This document shows, piece after piece, positions 41,161 through 50,758 of a stretch of 64,000 bases of DNA. The position numbers and the translations under genes are program-made. Each line of letters begins with the position of its first letter. Within the stretch, counting starts at the first letter, position 1. This stretch comes from an uncultured Coriobacteriaceae bacterium. GTDB taxonomy: Bacteria > Actinomycetota > Coriobacteriia > Coriobacteriales > Atopobiaceae. The notes under the pieces were generated by a model. The model was not told the origin of the DNA. It did not search any database and saw only the letters and a program-made list of their open reading frames with translations. The stretch lies in contig CADAAU010000001.1 of NCBI GenBank assembly GCA_902786015.1, positions 186,001-250,000 of the forward strand. Reading direction: 5' to 3'.

Positions 41161-42424
41161 TGAATATTCTCCAAACGCTGTTTAGTCCGTCAACAAGACG
41201 GTCGATGTCGGTCTTATCGTTATAGAAGGCAACGCTTGCGCGACAAGTGCTGTGCCACCCCAGGTACGTGAGCAGAGGCTGAGCGCAATGATGGCCAGCG
41301 CGTATGCAAACATTGCTCATATCGAGAATGGAGGCTACGTCATGCGGGTGAATGTTGGCTACGTCAAAGGCTACGGAGCCAACGTGTCTGGAGGGGTCGT
41401 CGGGTCCTATGACGGTAACGTAGTCGAGCCCTCGAAGCTGCTCGCACAAATACATCGAGAGCAGTCGCTCGCGTTCCTCGACCACGTCCATTCCAAGTCC
41501 CTCGAGGTACGAGAGTGCCGCATCGGTCGCGAAGGCTCCTGCGGCGTCTTGGGTACCTGCTTCGAACTTTTGGGGTGAGGGAGACCACACGGCATCCGTC
41601 TCGGTGACGGAGTCAATCATCTCGCCTCCCACAAGGAAGGGGGGAAGGGCGTCAAGGAGTTCCGGCCGTCCCCACAAGACTCCAATACCCATGGGTCCGC
41701 CCAGCTTGTGAGCGCTAAAAGCAAGGAAATCGCAGTCTAGGGAACGTACGTCCACAGGTAGGTGCGGGACCGACTGAGCTCCGTCTGCAATGCAGAGCGC
41801 GCCAACCTGATGAGCACGTTCCGCTATGGCCCTGATGTCGTTTTGGACGCCCAGGACGTTGGAGACATGCGTGACCGACACGATCTTGGTCCTTGCGCCG
41901 ATCTTTTCTTCAATCTCCTGTTGCGTGATCTCGTAGTTATTGTTTGGACGAAAGTACACGAGCTTTGCGCCGGTGGCGCCGCAAAGCCTTTGCCAGGGGA
42001 TAAGATTCGAGTGATGCTCCATGATGGAGATGGCAACTTCGTCCCCCGGGTTAAGATGTACGATTCCATCGATGGTTTGTGCCAAGAGATTGAGCGCCTC
42101 GCTCGCATTGCGTGTAAAGACTATGGAACTGCTCTGGGGGTTTCCGTTCTCATCGAGGGCGCCAATAAAACGAGCGATGTGCGAACGCGCGTTATCGATG
42201 CCCTGCGTAGCCTCGACCGATAGCCGATAGAGTCCTCGGAGGGGATTTGCGTTCATGGTCTCGTAGAAGTGGCGTTGGGCATCGAGCACTGCCAGAGGTC
42301 GTTGGGCGGTAGCGGCACTGTCCAAGAACACGAGCTCAGGATTTTGTGCAAGTAATGGGAAATCCGCCTTGTGGGGGTTGGTGTCGATGCGCAAAAGCTC
42401 ATCCTGCGACAGCATAGTTGCCAT
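41150..42424 (-). CDS. sufS: Cysteine desulfurase SufS
   Basis: A 424-residue class II cysteine desulfurase. The N-terminus (FLDSAATAQRP), PLP-lysine region (AFSAHKLGGPMG) and active-site loop with cysteine (RAGHHCAQPLL) are all visible. It takes sulfur from cysteine, leaving alanine, and loads SufU. It lies 3 bp downstream of sufD and overlaps sufU, so the five suf genes are one operon. Length is normal; no unusual residues noted. Confidence 0.94.
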   Translation of the reverse strand: MATMLSQDELLRIDTNPHKADFPLLAQNPELVFLDSAATAQRPLAVLDAQRHFYETMNANPLRGLYRLSVEATQGIDNARSHIARFIGALDENGNPQSSSIVFTRNASEALNLLAQTIDGIVHLNPGDEVAISIMEHHSNLIPWQRLCGATGAKLVYFRPNNNYEITQQEIEEKIGARTKIVSVTHVSNVLGVQNDIRAIAERAHQVGALCIADGAQSVPHLPVDVRSLDCDFLAFSAHKLGGPMGIGVLWGRPELLDALPPFLVGGEMIDSVTETDAVWSPSPQKFEAGTQDAAGAFATDAALSYLEGLGMDVVEERERLLSMYLCEQLRGLDYVTVIGPDDPSRHVGSVAFDVANIHPHDVASILDMSNVCIRAGHHCAQPLLTYLGWHSTCRASVAFYNDKTDIDRLVDGLNSVWRIFNGR

Positions 42425-42427
42425 GTG

Positions 42428-43516
42428 CTATCCCTCCTCCAAAGACGATAGTCCCAGACCCTCGATGAGGTCATTGGCGACCGTGGCGCCGAGCACTTCG
42501 GTGGCTCGCCTCAAGACGGCATCGCGGGCAGCAGAGTTTGGCGCGCAAATGAGCGCCTCGTCAAACAGCGCCCGGACATAGAGTTGCTCTGCTTCCTCAT
42601 GCGTTAGACCACGATCGCGCAAATACTGTATTTGTTCGGGCGCCACGGTGCCAATCGAAGCGCCATGATTTCCTGCAACGTCATCCTCGTCACAAAGGAT
42701 GACGGGCATTGTTTTGTTTGTGACGTCATCGCTGAGCATAAGCACGGTCTCGAGCTCGGTACCCTCCGAGCCGGACGAGCCATGTATGAGATCGATGGTG
42801 GCCCGGAGTGACTTCTTTGCCTTGCCGTCAAGAACGCCGGACTCGTGAACCTCGCTGCGCGTGAGACGACCGCGCTGCCTTACCACGTGGTTGATGTCGA
42901 GCGTGTCTGTGTCACGAGCTAGATAACGACAGGTCAGGTCCAGACGGGAACGATTTCCGTCAAGAGCGCAGACAAGACCAGCGGCGCTGGTTTGCGTGCC
43001 GAGGAAGAACTGACGCACCTCGATGTGTGCGTCTTTGCCCGCAACGATGCCCACGGACTCAACATGCTGGTTGACATCAGTTGCCGTTACGAATTCGAAG
43101 ACGCGGACATGAGCATTGCGTTCAGCGATAATCCTCACCAGTGAGGCGGAAGTAAGGGGAGCCGATTCCTGCGAGATGGCGTCCTTTGTGTCTTGGCAGA
43201 CCACAATGGTTGCCGTAGCGCCGGCGCGCACCATGACGCCCGTGTCCATCGAGGCAACGATGGGCTCGGTGCGGATTTGTCCTGCGGGCACTTCCACATA
43301 CTGGGCATCGGTCGACTGCGACTCGATCCAAGTGGTGACTTGAGGCCCCATGCCACACTCGACACCGCCAAAGAGGCGTGGTAAAGCGAAGTAGACGTCA
43401 CCCTTGCGAGAGCGGGAGGGCACCATGAGGCTGATGTCGTTAGCGCGCAGGTAGTTCCATGTTTGCGCTGGCGGCGTGTTAACGCGCTCAAGCGCGATGG
43501 TGTGCTCTGGCATCAT
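42428..43516 (-). CDS. sufD: Fe-S assembly protein SufD
   Basis: A 362-residue SufBD-family protein, the partner of SufB and SufC in the scaffold complex. The conserved core includes VLCD/CDEDDVAGNHGASIG and the C-terminal RGLTHEEAEQLYVRALF. It is shorter than many SufD proteins (about 420). Its start overlaps the sufB stop (ATGA), and a second ATG follows immediately. Overlap and order C-B-D-S-U indicate one polycistronic transcript. Confidence 0.88.
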   Translation of the reverse strand: MMPEHTIALERVNTPPAQTWNYLRANDISLMVPSRSRKGDVYFALPRLFGGVECGMGPQVTTWIESQSTDAQYVEVPAGQIRTEPIVASMDTGVMVRAGATATIVVCQDTKDAISQESAPLTSASLVRIIAERNAHVRVFEFVTATDVNQHVESVGIVAGKDAHIEVRQFFLGTQTSAAGLVCALDGNRSRLDLTCRYLARDTDTLDINHVVRQRGRLTRSEVHESGVLDGKAKKSLRATIDLIHGSSGSEGTELETVLMLSDDVTNKTMPVILCDEDDVAGNHGASIGTVAPEQIQYLRDRGLTHEEAEQLYVRALFDEALICAPNSAARDAVLRRATEVLGATVANDLIEGLGLSSLEEG

Positions 43517-44937
43517 CCGATCGCCCCTTCCATTTCCAGCTTGATGAGATTGTTCATTTCGACGGCATACTCAAGTGGTAACTCTTTGCTCACGGGATTG
43601 GCAAATCCGCCGACGACCATGGTGCGCGCCTCCGATTCGGAGCAACCACGACTCATCAGATAAAGAATCGTGTCGTCGGAAATGCGTCCGATGGTAGCCT
43701 CGTGGCCGACGCTTGCGGTTGCGTTGCGAACGTCCATGGCGGGTATCGTATCGGATCGGCTGATGTCATCGAGCATGAGCGACTGGCAGCTTACCGAGGC
43801 GCGTGCGTTTGCGGCGTGACGTCCTACCACGATGGAGCTGCGGAAGGTGTTGCAGCCACCGTCCTTGCTAATGGACTTGGTGTCCACGCTTGCGGTGGTT
43901 TCGGCCCCGTTGAGAATGACCTTGCAACCGGTGTCGAGGTCCTGTGTTGCGCCGGCAAACGTGATTCCGCTGAACTCGCAGTTTGAACGATCGCCTTGCA
44001 GAATGGTGGTGGGGTAGAGGTAGCTCACGTGGCTGCCGAAGCTGCCCGACACCCATTCCATCTGGGCGTCAGCGCCTACACGTGCCCGCTTGGTATTGAG
44101 GTTATACATGTTCTTTGACCAGTTTTCGATGGTCGAATAGCGTAGCCGTGCCTTGTCCTTTACAAACAGCTCAACCGCACCGGCGTGCAGGTTGGCCTCG
44201 TAGTACTTTGGTGCCGAGCAACCTTCAATAAAGTGCAGGTCAGCACCCTCTTCCACGATGATGAGCGTGTGCTCGAACTGGCCCGCGCCCTCTGCGTTAA
44301 GGCGGAAGTAGCTTTGTAGGGGATACTCGACGGTGACGCCTGCGGGAACGTAGACGAACGAGCCGCCGGACCACACGGCGTAATGCAGGGCCGCAAACTT
44401 GTGGTCGGCGGGAGGTATGAGCGTGCCAAAGTACTTGCGCACGACGGGCTCCCACTCGGGATCGTGCAACGCGTCCTCAATCGTTGTATAGACGACGCCT
44501 TCCTTTGCGACCTCGTCGCGCATGTTGTGATAGACGATTTCGGAGTCGTATTGCGCGCCGACTCCGGCAAGACTCTCGCGCTCGGCCTCGGGGATGCCCA
44601 GACGCTCGAAGGTGTTCTTGATGTCGTCCGGCACGTCGTCCCAGTCCTTTGCCTGCTTGGTGCGGGGACTCACGTACGTGGAGATATGGTCCATGTCGAG
44701 GCCGGCGATGCTCGGTCCCCAGTTAGGCGCCATCTCCTTGGCATGATAGGTATCCAGTGCCTTTAGACGCATCTCGAGCATCCAAGCCGGCTCGTCCTTC
44801 TTTTCGCTTATTGCTCTGACGATGTCGGGCGTGAGGCCATCGTCGTAGCGCTCGTAGCCTTCCTCGGAGTAGGTGAAGTCATAGAGGGAGCGATCGACGT
44901 CGGCGACCTGTGTGCGCGTCCTTGTCCTTTCGCTCAC
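43513..44937 (-). CDS. sufB: Fe-S assembly protein SufB
   Basis: A 474-residue SufB, the main cluster-building subunit. The family core is easily seen (PTTILQGDRSNCEFSG, VVGRHAANARASVSCQS, MSRGCSESEARTMVVGGF). It receives sulfur from SufU and assembles clusters with SufC ATPase and SufD. It overlaps the sufC stop by 4 bp and the sufD start by 4 bp. Length and motifs are normal. Confidence 0.95.
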   Translation of the reverse strand: MSERTRTRTQVADVDRSLYDFTYSEEGYERYDDGLTPDIVRAISEKKDEPAWMLEMRLKALDTYHAKEMAPNWGPSIAGLDMDHISTYVSPRTKQAKDWDDVPDDIKNTFERLGIPEAERESLAGVGAQYDSEIVYHNMRDEVAKEGVVYTTIEDALHDPEWEPVVRKYFGTLIPPADHKFAALHYAVWSGGSFVYVPAGVTVEYPLQSYFRLNAEGAGQFEHTLIIVEEGADLHFIEGCSAPKYYEANLHAGAVELFVKDKARLRYSTIENWSKNMYNLNTKRARVGADAQMEWVSGSFGSHVSYLYPTTILQGDRSNCEFSGITFAGATQDLDTGCKVILNGAETTASVDTKSISKDGGCNTFRSSIVVGRHAANARASVSCQSLMLDDISRSDTIPAMDVRNATASVGHEATIGRISDDTILYLMSRGCSESEARTMVVGGFANPVSKELPLEYAVEMNNLIKLEMEGAIG

Positions 44938-45695
44938 TGCTGCTCACCGCCCGTATGCTCGAACTGTTCGAAGCCATGGGCATCAATTTCGTCGATGAGT
45001 GAGGCAGGGCCTTCGGCCACCATGCGGCCCTGCACCATCACGTGGGTGCGATCTACAGAAAGGCGTTCGAGGATACGCGTGTTGTGGGTAATGATAAGAA
45101 GCGCACCGTCACAATCCTGACGATATGCCTCGATGCCACGGCTCACCACGCTCAGCGCATCCACGTCGAGGCCGGAGTCGGTCTCGTCAAGAATCGCGAG
45201 TTTTGGTTGGAGCAGCAGGAGCTGCAGCATCTCGATCTTTTTCTTTTCGCCGCCCGAGAATCCCACGTTGAGCTCGCGTGTAAGGAAGGAGCTGTTCATG
45301 TCGAGCTGATCGGCAATGTCTCCCACACGACTGCGGAACTTGCGCGCCGTCATCTTGAGTTCGGGTCGCTTTTGCGTGATAGTGCGCAGATACGAATAGA
45401 GAGGGACTCCTGGAACCTCTACGGGAGCTTGGTAGCTCAGAAAGATTCCCGCGAGGGATCGCTTGTCGGCCGAGTCCTCTGTTATGTCCTTGCCGTCAAA
45501 GACGATGCTTCCGGCGCTGACTATATAGGTTGGATCACCCATGACCACGTGTCCGAGCGTCGACTTGCCCGCACCGTTTGGCCCCATGAGCACATGTGTC
45601 TGTCCTGCACCGACGGTGAGGTCCACATCTTGCAGGATAGGCTTGTCCTCGGTTCCTGCGCTGAGTCCGCTCACGCGGAGGAGCTGGTCTTGCAT
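44934..45695 (-). CDS. sufC: Fe-S assembly ATPase SufC
   Basis: A 253-residue ABC ATPase. Walker A is MGPNGAGKST, the signature is VGFSGGEKKK and Walker B is LAILDETDSG; a His switch follows (IITHNTR). It powers SufBD conformational changes in the cytosol, without a membrane partner. It is the first gene of the suf operon and begins after a promoter carrying a perfect palindrome. RBS ggagaga precedes the ATG. Confidence 0.95.
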   Translation of the reverse strand: MQDQLLRVSGLSAGTEDKPILQDVDLTVGAGQTHVLMGPNGAGKSTLGHVVMGDPTYIVSAGSIVFDGKDITEDSADKRSLAGIFLSYQAPVEVPGVPLYSYLRTITQKRPELKMTARKFRSRVGDIADQLDMNSSFLTRELNVGFSGGEKKKIEMLQLLLLQPKLAILDETDSGLDVDALSVVSRGIEAYRQDCDGALLIITHNTRILERLSVDRTHVMVQGRMVAEGPASLIDEIDAHGFEQFEHTGGEQQ

Positions 45696-45732
45696 AAGGC
45701 ATCTCTCCTGAATAGGCGCGATTGTTACCTAA

Positions 45733-45763
45733 ATCATAGTAATTACTAGGAATTAAAATGCAA
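45733..45763 (-). promoter_or_regulatory. Predicted suf promoter with palindromic operator
   Basis: On the minus strand TTGCAT (45758-45763) and TATGAT (45733-45738) lie 19 bp apart, with the perfect 12-bp palindrome TAGTAATTACTA (45737-45748) between and overlapping the -10. Placement suits repression by the Rrf2 protein at the end of the operon. Confidence 0.5.
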
Positions 45764-45828
45764 GAGAGAGTTTTAAACACATATAGTGGTCACGTAAAGC
45801 CCCCGTGGTCGGGCAATCCTCGCCGGGT

Positions 45829-45957
45829 CGGGGGTGGAGGTTATGCGCCTGAGCTCAGACAGTCCTCGCTTCGCTGCGGAACTCGCGCAGGCACATAACC
45901 TCCACCCCCGCTCTGCTGCGAAACTGCGCACGAGGTACATATCCCCATCGCTTGCCT
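45829..45957. repeat. Modular palindromic repeat element, copy C
   Basis: A single-hairpin version lies between the divergent sufC and lipoprotein genes. Arms 45829-45851 and 45888-45910 pair over 23 bp with one G-U type mismatch (core cgggggtggaggttatgcgcctg). The loop includes gagctcagacagtcctcg, the reverse complement of the loop word in copies A and B. On its right flank gtttcgcagcagagc-like and tatccccatcgcttgcct words follow (to 45957), the latter shared with the inverted repeat at 12714-12809. Confidence 0.85.
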
Positions 45958-45997
45958 CTAGGAGTGAACAGTGAACGTGTAACCTTGTCTGTTGGCT

Positions 45998-46025
45998 TGT
46001 GGGGTTCGTGATTCTCGGTATACTT
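45998..46025 (+). promoter_or_regulatory. Promoter of the 46096 lipoprotein gene
   Basis: TTGTGG (45998-46003) and TATACT (46020-46025) are 16 bp apart, giving a start near 46032 and a 64-nt leader. Confidence 0.45.
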
Positions 46026-46095
46026 AAGTTTCGATAAAATACGGGCACACAAAAAAAGGTGCAGTTTTGGCGGATTAGAAGACGAGGTAGCATAC

Positions 46096-47346
46096 ATGGA
46101 AACGATGGCAAAGAGTGCGGGTTGTTTCTTCTTGGCTTGTGCGCTTACGATGACGCTTGGCGCCTGTGGTGGAAACAATGAGGCAAAGCAGGACGAGCCA
46201 GTGATGGATACGCCGGCTCCGCAGGTCGCTGTGCGCGACGAGGCTGTACCTGATGCAGGCGGGCGAATTGATGCGACGAAGACCGGAGTACAGGTCGCGA
46301 CGTTCGACGGGCCAAAGTACATTGTGAGCGATGCGACGGTAGACCAGTCTCAGGAAGGAAACTATGGGCTTCAGGAGATTTGCGTCGTTAGGCCACCTGA
46401 GTCTTGGAGCACTGCCGAGACCATCGGTTGGGATCGCAACAGCATTGCATATGGTCGAATTCCCACAGACTGGGGATTCGTTTCCTATCGCTACGAGTAT
46501 ATCAACGAGGCGGGCACAGATTCCGTGCAAGCGGACTGGTCGCGCGTGAGCGAGGACGGTTTCTTTGGTGGCGCGCCAAACGTCGAACATACAAACGTGG
46601 GGGACCATCAGGTGGCGTATATCTTGAATGATGAGGCGGCTGGTGAGGTTGCCCCTGGTATCGTGGATGCGGGCGTTGCGGAAGAGCAAGCTTCTCTTGG
46701 CAAGATCGTGACACTTTTTGGACTGGAAAGCCGTGCGGAAGACTGTGCGTTTGCCATATCCATGAGCTGCGAGCTGTCCAAAGACGCACAGGTGGAGCTG
46801 AGTGCGGAGCAGCTCTTGGGCGATGCCTACGCGGTCTTGGAATTCTTGGGTCGCGATGCCCAGGTTGATGCGGCGTCCTTCGAGTCGGATGTGACGATCT
46901 CCAATGCTCAAGGCACGCATCGCGTTGTCGTACACCGAAATGAGGCGGCTCTCCTTAGCTATACTCCCCACTCTGTCGTTATGGGCAATTTTGGCGATCC
47001 GTCGGCGCCCGGCACGTTGACCTTCGACTATGCTCCAGAGGGAGGTCTTGAGGGGGCTGCTCGGAAGGCGCAGTCAACCGATATGTTCAATCCCGATTTC
47101 GGCTACACAAATATCGAGGTGTCCAACGTTGAGCAACACGATGTCGCCGGAAGGACCTTTAACGCTTGCGTCGTAAGCGCCAACATGGACATGGGCGAGC
47201 GGGGAAGCGAAGCGATGCGCGAGCTTCGGGCGTGGTGCGACGTCGAGGGAGATGCACTCTTTGTTGAGACGACGATTGCAGAGAACGAAGGCGTCGAGGA
47301 TGCATTGACGCGAATCCTGTCTGACCGGCTGGAGTTTGTCGAATAG
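46096..47346 (+). CDS. Lipoprotein of unknown function
   Basis: A 416-residue lipoprotein. The signal peptide ends in the lipobox LGAC (residues 21-24) and a short acidic linker follows. The rest is a beta-rich extracytoplasmic domain pair (VQVATFDGPKYIVSDATV, VSYRYEYINEAGTDS type strands, then VTISNAQGTHRVVVHRN) that I do not recognise. The start ATG 46096 has only a weak gaggt site; a second ATG three codons later is possible. It has a predicted promoter of its own and is 53 bp upstream of gatC. Whether it shares a transcript with gatCAB is not shown. Confidence 0.6.
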   Translation: METMAKSAGCFFLACALTMTLGACGGNNEAKQDEPVMDTPAPQVAVRDEAVPDAGGRIDATKTGVQVATFDGPKYIVSDATVDQSQEGNYGLQEICVVRPPESWSTAETIGWDRNSIAYGRIPTDWGFVSYRYEYINEAGTDSVQADWSRVSEDGFFGGAPNVEHTNVGDHQVAYILNDEAAGEVAPGIVDAGVAEEQASLGKIVTLFGLESRAEDCAFAISMSCELSKDAQVELSAEQLLGDAYAVLEFLGRDAQVDAASFESDVTISNAQGTHRVVVHRNEAALLSYTPHSVVMGNFGDPSAPGTLTFDYAPEGGLEGAARKAQSTDMFNPDFGYTNIEVSNVEQHDVAGRTFNACVVSANMDMGERGSEAMRELRAWCDVEGDALFVETTIAENEGVEDALTRILSDRLEFVE

Positions 47347-47399
47347 GATTCGATTGGACTGCCTAACGCAAGCGTTGGGGCCAAAAAGAGAGGACGATC

Positions 47400-47717
47400 A
47401 TGGCCCTTACACGGGATGACGTGCGCGGAATCGCCTCATATGCTCGCATCGCGCTTACGGAAGACGAGCTAGACGAGATGTGTACGTACCTGAATGCGGC
47501 CATCGAGCTCTTGGCCCCCATACGCGCGTATGACCTCACTGATGTCGAGCCGACTTTCTATCCCATGGGCGAGCTCGCCAACGTCATGGCGGCTGATGAG
47601 CCGGATGAGTATGGGTGCATGCTTGGTGTCGAAGAGGCGCTAAAAAATGCCGCGTCAACACGGGGACGCGCATTTCGTGTGCCATCCATCCTCGGTTTCA
47701 AAGAAGGGGATGGATGA
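47400..47717 (+). CDS. gatC: Asp/Glu-tRNA amidotransferase subunit C
   Basis: A 105-residue GatC. The N-terminal LTRDDVRGIASYARIALTED is the helical grip of the family, and the rest wraps the GatA/GatB interface. The trimer amidates Glu-tRNA(Gln) and/or Asp-tRNA(Asn). RBS agagga precedes the ATG; the stop overlaps gatA by ATGA. The C-terminal 20 residues are more basic than usual. It is the first gene of the gatCAB operon. Confidence 0.92.
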   Translation: MALTRDDVRGIASYARIALTEDELDEMCTYLNAAIELLAPIRAYDLTDVEPTFYPMGELANVMAADEPDEYGCMLGVEEALKNAASTRGRAFRVPSILGFKEGDG

Positions 47718-49219
47718 TGTACGGACTCGATCATCTTGGAGCCGTCCAAATCGCAAGAGGCGTTGCCAAAGGTGACTTCTCTGCGGTTGAGGTGGCGGAG
47801 GCATCGCTTGAGGTCATTGAGGCGAAGGACGGGGACGTTTGCGCGTTCCTGCAGGTTTGCGCTGAGCTTGCGCTCAAGACCGCACGGGAAACCGATGCGC
47901 GAAGGGCTGCCGGGAAGAACGTGGGTCCGCTTGCAGGCGTTCCGTTTGCAATCAAGGACAACATGCATCTCGTTGGTACGCGTACTACGTGTGCCAGTCG
48001 TATGCTCGAACACTACGAATCGACATTTACCGCAACGTGCGTGCGGAGAATGATTGACGCTGGTGCTACGCCCATGGGCAAGACCAATATGGATGAGTTT
48101 GCTTTTGGGTCTACCACCGAATCGAGCGCTTTCTGCAAGACGCGCAATCCGTGGGATGTTGAGCGCGTGCCCGGAGGGTCATCGGGCGGTAGCGCGGCGG
48201 CGGTCGCTGCTGGCGAGGTTCCCCTCGCGCTCGGGTCGGATACGGGTGGTTCGATTCGACAGCCGGCTTGCTTTTGTGGCGTGGTGGGTATGAAGCCCAC
48301 CTATGGTGCGGTGAGTCGGTACGGTGTGGTGGCCTTTGGCTCATCCCTCGACCAGGTTGGGCCATTTGGGCGCTCGGTATCGGACGTGGCACTTGCAATG
48401 AACGCGCTGGTTGCCGGAGGAAAAGATCCGCTGGATGCCACTTCGCGAGATGTGGAGACAAACTATCTTGCGGGACTTGATGACTCGGTCGAGGGGATGC
48501 GCGTCGGAATAATGGGCAGCCTCATGACGCATCAGAGCCTGAGTCCGGAAGTAATGCTTGGCCTGAAGGACGCCTGCAGCGTGCTCGAGGATCAAGGTGC
48601 CCGGCTGGTAGAGATCGAGCTTCCACATATTGATTCTGCGATTGCGGCCTACTATGTTATTGGTCCATGCGAGGCGTTTTCGAATCTGGCCAGATTCGAT
48701 GGGGTCAGATTTGGTTATCGGGAGCCTGGTCACGCGACGCTTGCCGAGCAGACGGCTTGGTCGCGAGCCCATGGTTTTGGTGCTGAGGCGAAGCGACGCC
48801 AGCTGCTCGGCGCTTATCTCCTCGCGTCGGGCGTCTATGACAAGTACTACTATCCAGCGCAGCAAGTGCGCACGCTCATAACGGCTGACTATCAGGCTGC
48901 CTTCGATCGCTGTGACGCCATCATTTTGCCGTGTGCTCCCACTACCGCATGGCGATTTGGCGAGGTGAGCGATCCTGCACGGATGTATGCGTCGGACCTC
49001 TTTACGATATCGAGCAACATTGCTGGAAACGGCAGCATAAGCGTGCCGGTGGGATTGGGACGAGATACCGGGATGCCGGTTGCCGCACAACTGCAAGGTC
49101 CGACGTTCCAAGACCAAAAGATGCTGCGTCTTGCTCGCGCATTGGAGCGTGGCGTACATGAGGCGGGCCTTATGAAGGCCGCTGCCATTGCGCCAGCGTT
49201 TGTCGGTCGAGGTAGGTGA
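47714..49219 (+). CDS. gatA: Asp/Glu-tRNA amidotransferase subunit A
   Basis: A 501-residue amidase-signature enzyme that releases ammonia from glutamine for tRNA amidation. The triad fits K81 (FAIKDN), S156 (GGSSGG) and S180 (GSDTGGSIR). Its positions relative to each other equal those of the S. aureus enzyme (K79, S154, S178). ATG 47714 overlaps the gatC stop (ATGA); ATG 47717 is the next codon. Length and motifs are normal. Confidence 0.95.
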   Translation: MMYGLDHLGAVQIARGVAKGDFSAVEVAEASLEVIEAKDGDVCAFLQVCAELALKTARETDARRAAGKNVGPLAGVPFAIKDNMHLVGTRTTCASRMLEHYESTFTATCVRRMIDAGATPMGKTNMDEFAFGSTTESSAFCKTRNPWDVERVPGGSSGGSAAAVAAGEVPLALGSDTGGSIRQPACFCGVVGMKPTYGAVSRYGVVAFGSSLDQVGPFGRSVSDVALAMNALVAGGKDPLDATSRDVETNYLAGLDDSVEGMRVGIMGSLMTHQSLSPEVMLGLKDACSVLEDQGARLVEIELPHIDSAIAAYYVIGPCEAFSNLARFDGVRFGYREPGHATLAEQTAWSRAHGFGAEAKRRQLLGAYLLASGVYDKYYYPAQQVRTLITADYQAAFDRCDAIILPCAPTTAWRFGEVSDPARMYASDLFTISSNIAGNGSISVPVGLGRDTGMPVAAQLQGPTFQDQKMLRLARALERGVHEAGLMKAAAIAPAFVGRGR

Positions 49220-49223
49220 GCGC

Positions 49224-50729
49224 GTGAAGAGCCTAGCGGAGGTGCTCTGCGATTGGGAAGCGGTTATTGGTCTCGAAATCCATACGGAGCTAACAGCGCT
49301 CAAGACAAAGATGTTTTGCAACTGCCGACTCAGCCATCACGATGAGCCCAATACCAACGTCTGTCCCGTGTGTTTGGGAATGCCGGGAGCTCTGCCCGTG
49401 CCCAACAGGGAGGCAATAAAGTCAATCGTAATGGCAGGCCTTGCTACCAACTGCAAGATTCAGAAGCGGACATGCTTCTATCGCAAGCACTACTTCTATC
49501 CCGATATGGCCAAGAACTATCAGACCACGCAAGGACCGGTGGCGTTTTGCATGAATGGGCGCCTTGTCCTTGAGGTGACCGGAGAAGGGGCAACGGAACG
49601 CCCCGACTCCACGATCGGCAAAGATGACGATGGCTCTTATACGGTATCCATTCGCATCAAGCGCATACATATGGAGGAAGACGCCGCAAAGATGGTGCAT
49701 GTGGGTGGTAAAGAAGGACGTATTGGGGGCGCGAGCGAAAGCCTCATAGATTACAATCGTTGTGGGATTCCGCTCATCGAGCTCGTCACCGATCCCGACC
49801 TTCGAACGCCCGAAGAAGCACGTCTTTTTATGGAGAAGCTGCGGCAGACCTTCTTGGCGCTGGGAATCTCGGACTGTTCGCTCGAGCACGGATCGATGCG
49901 CTGTGACGGTAACGTGAGCATTCGTCGGCGGGGCGACGTGGAACTGGGCACCAAAGTAGAGATGAAAAACATCAACTCGTTCAAATCATTGCATGACGCG
50001 CTGGCGTACGAAATATGTCGGCAGGCGCAGGTACTTGAGGAGGGTGGCGCCGTACTGCAAGAGACGCGTCATTGGGAACCTAGCGGGCGTAGGACGACTG
50101 TCATGCGGACCAAGGAAGCTGCGGATGACTATCGCATGTATCCTGATCCTGATCTGCCTCCCTTTAACTTGCCTGACGAGTTCATAGAGCAATGCCGCGC
50201 TCGGATGCCTGAGTTGCCGGATGCGAAGCGTAATCGATATATGAAGAGTTATGGTCTCAGGCGCCGTGAGGCGACATACATAGCTGCAGACCCCAAAACC
50301 GCGCGCTTGTTTGAGGAGGCTGTGGCCTTGGCGGGCGATGCGCCGCTGATGGTTGCAAATGTGACGATGAATCTCGTGCCTGCTGTTCGCAATGTCCAAC
50401 CGTTCCAAGTGGCAAGCATTTCGCAGCTGATTTGTTCCGACGCGATAACGTTTGCGCAAGCGCGGGAGGTGCTACAGATTGTGGACGGTACCACAGATGA
50501 TCCTCGGCAGGTCGTTGACGAACGCGGAATGCGTCAGTGCACCGATGCCATCACCATGGCAAATGCTGTGGATGCTGTCCTAGCGCACAGCAAAAAACAG
50601 ATAAATCAATACCAAGACGGCAATAAAAAAGTAATTGGCTATCTTATTGGTCAATGCATGAAGGCTTCGCAGGGTGCTGGCAACCCCAAGTACTTTGGCA
50701 AAATCCTCAAAGAACGTCTGGAACGATAG
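49224..50729 (+). CDS. gatB: Asp/Glu-tRNA amidotransferase subunit B
   Basis: A 501-residue GatB, the tRNA-binding and kinase-like subunit. The N-terminal zinc knuckle MFCNCRLSHHDEPNTNVCPVC, the GCIPLIELVTDPDLRTPEEA-like central region and the C-terminal YqeY-like tail (GQCMKASQGAGNP) are visible. The start is GTG 49224 with gaggtagg upstream, 5 bp after the gatA stop. The last gene of the operon; no terminator hairpin is visible before the convergent XRE gene. Confidence 0.95.
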   Translation: MKSLAEVLCDWEAVIGLEIHTELTALKTKMFCNCRLSHHDEPNTNVCPVCLGMPGALPVPNREAIKSIVMAGLATNCKIQKRTCFYRKHYFYPDMAKNYQTTQGPVAFCMNGRLVLEVTGEGATERPDSTIGKDDDGSYTVSIRIKRIHMEEDAAKMVHVGGKEGRIGGASESLIDYNRCGIPLIELVTDPDLRTPEEARLFMEKLRQTFLALGISDCSLEHGSMRCDGNVSIRRRGDVELGTKVEMKNINSFKSLHDALAYEICRQAQVLEEGGAVLQETRHWEPSGRRTTVMRTKEAADDYRMYPDPDLPPFNLPDEFIEQCRARMPELPDAKRNRYMKSYGLRRREATYIAADPKTARLFEEAVALAGDAPLMVANVTMNLVPAVRNVQPFQVASISQLICSDAITFAQAREVLQIVDGTTDDPRQVVDERGMRQCTDAITMANAVDAVLAHSKKQINQYQDGNKKVIGYLIGQCMKASQGAGNPKYFGKILKERLER

Positions 50730-50758
50730 TCGCCAGCAAAAGGCACGCGAAACGTTTG

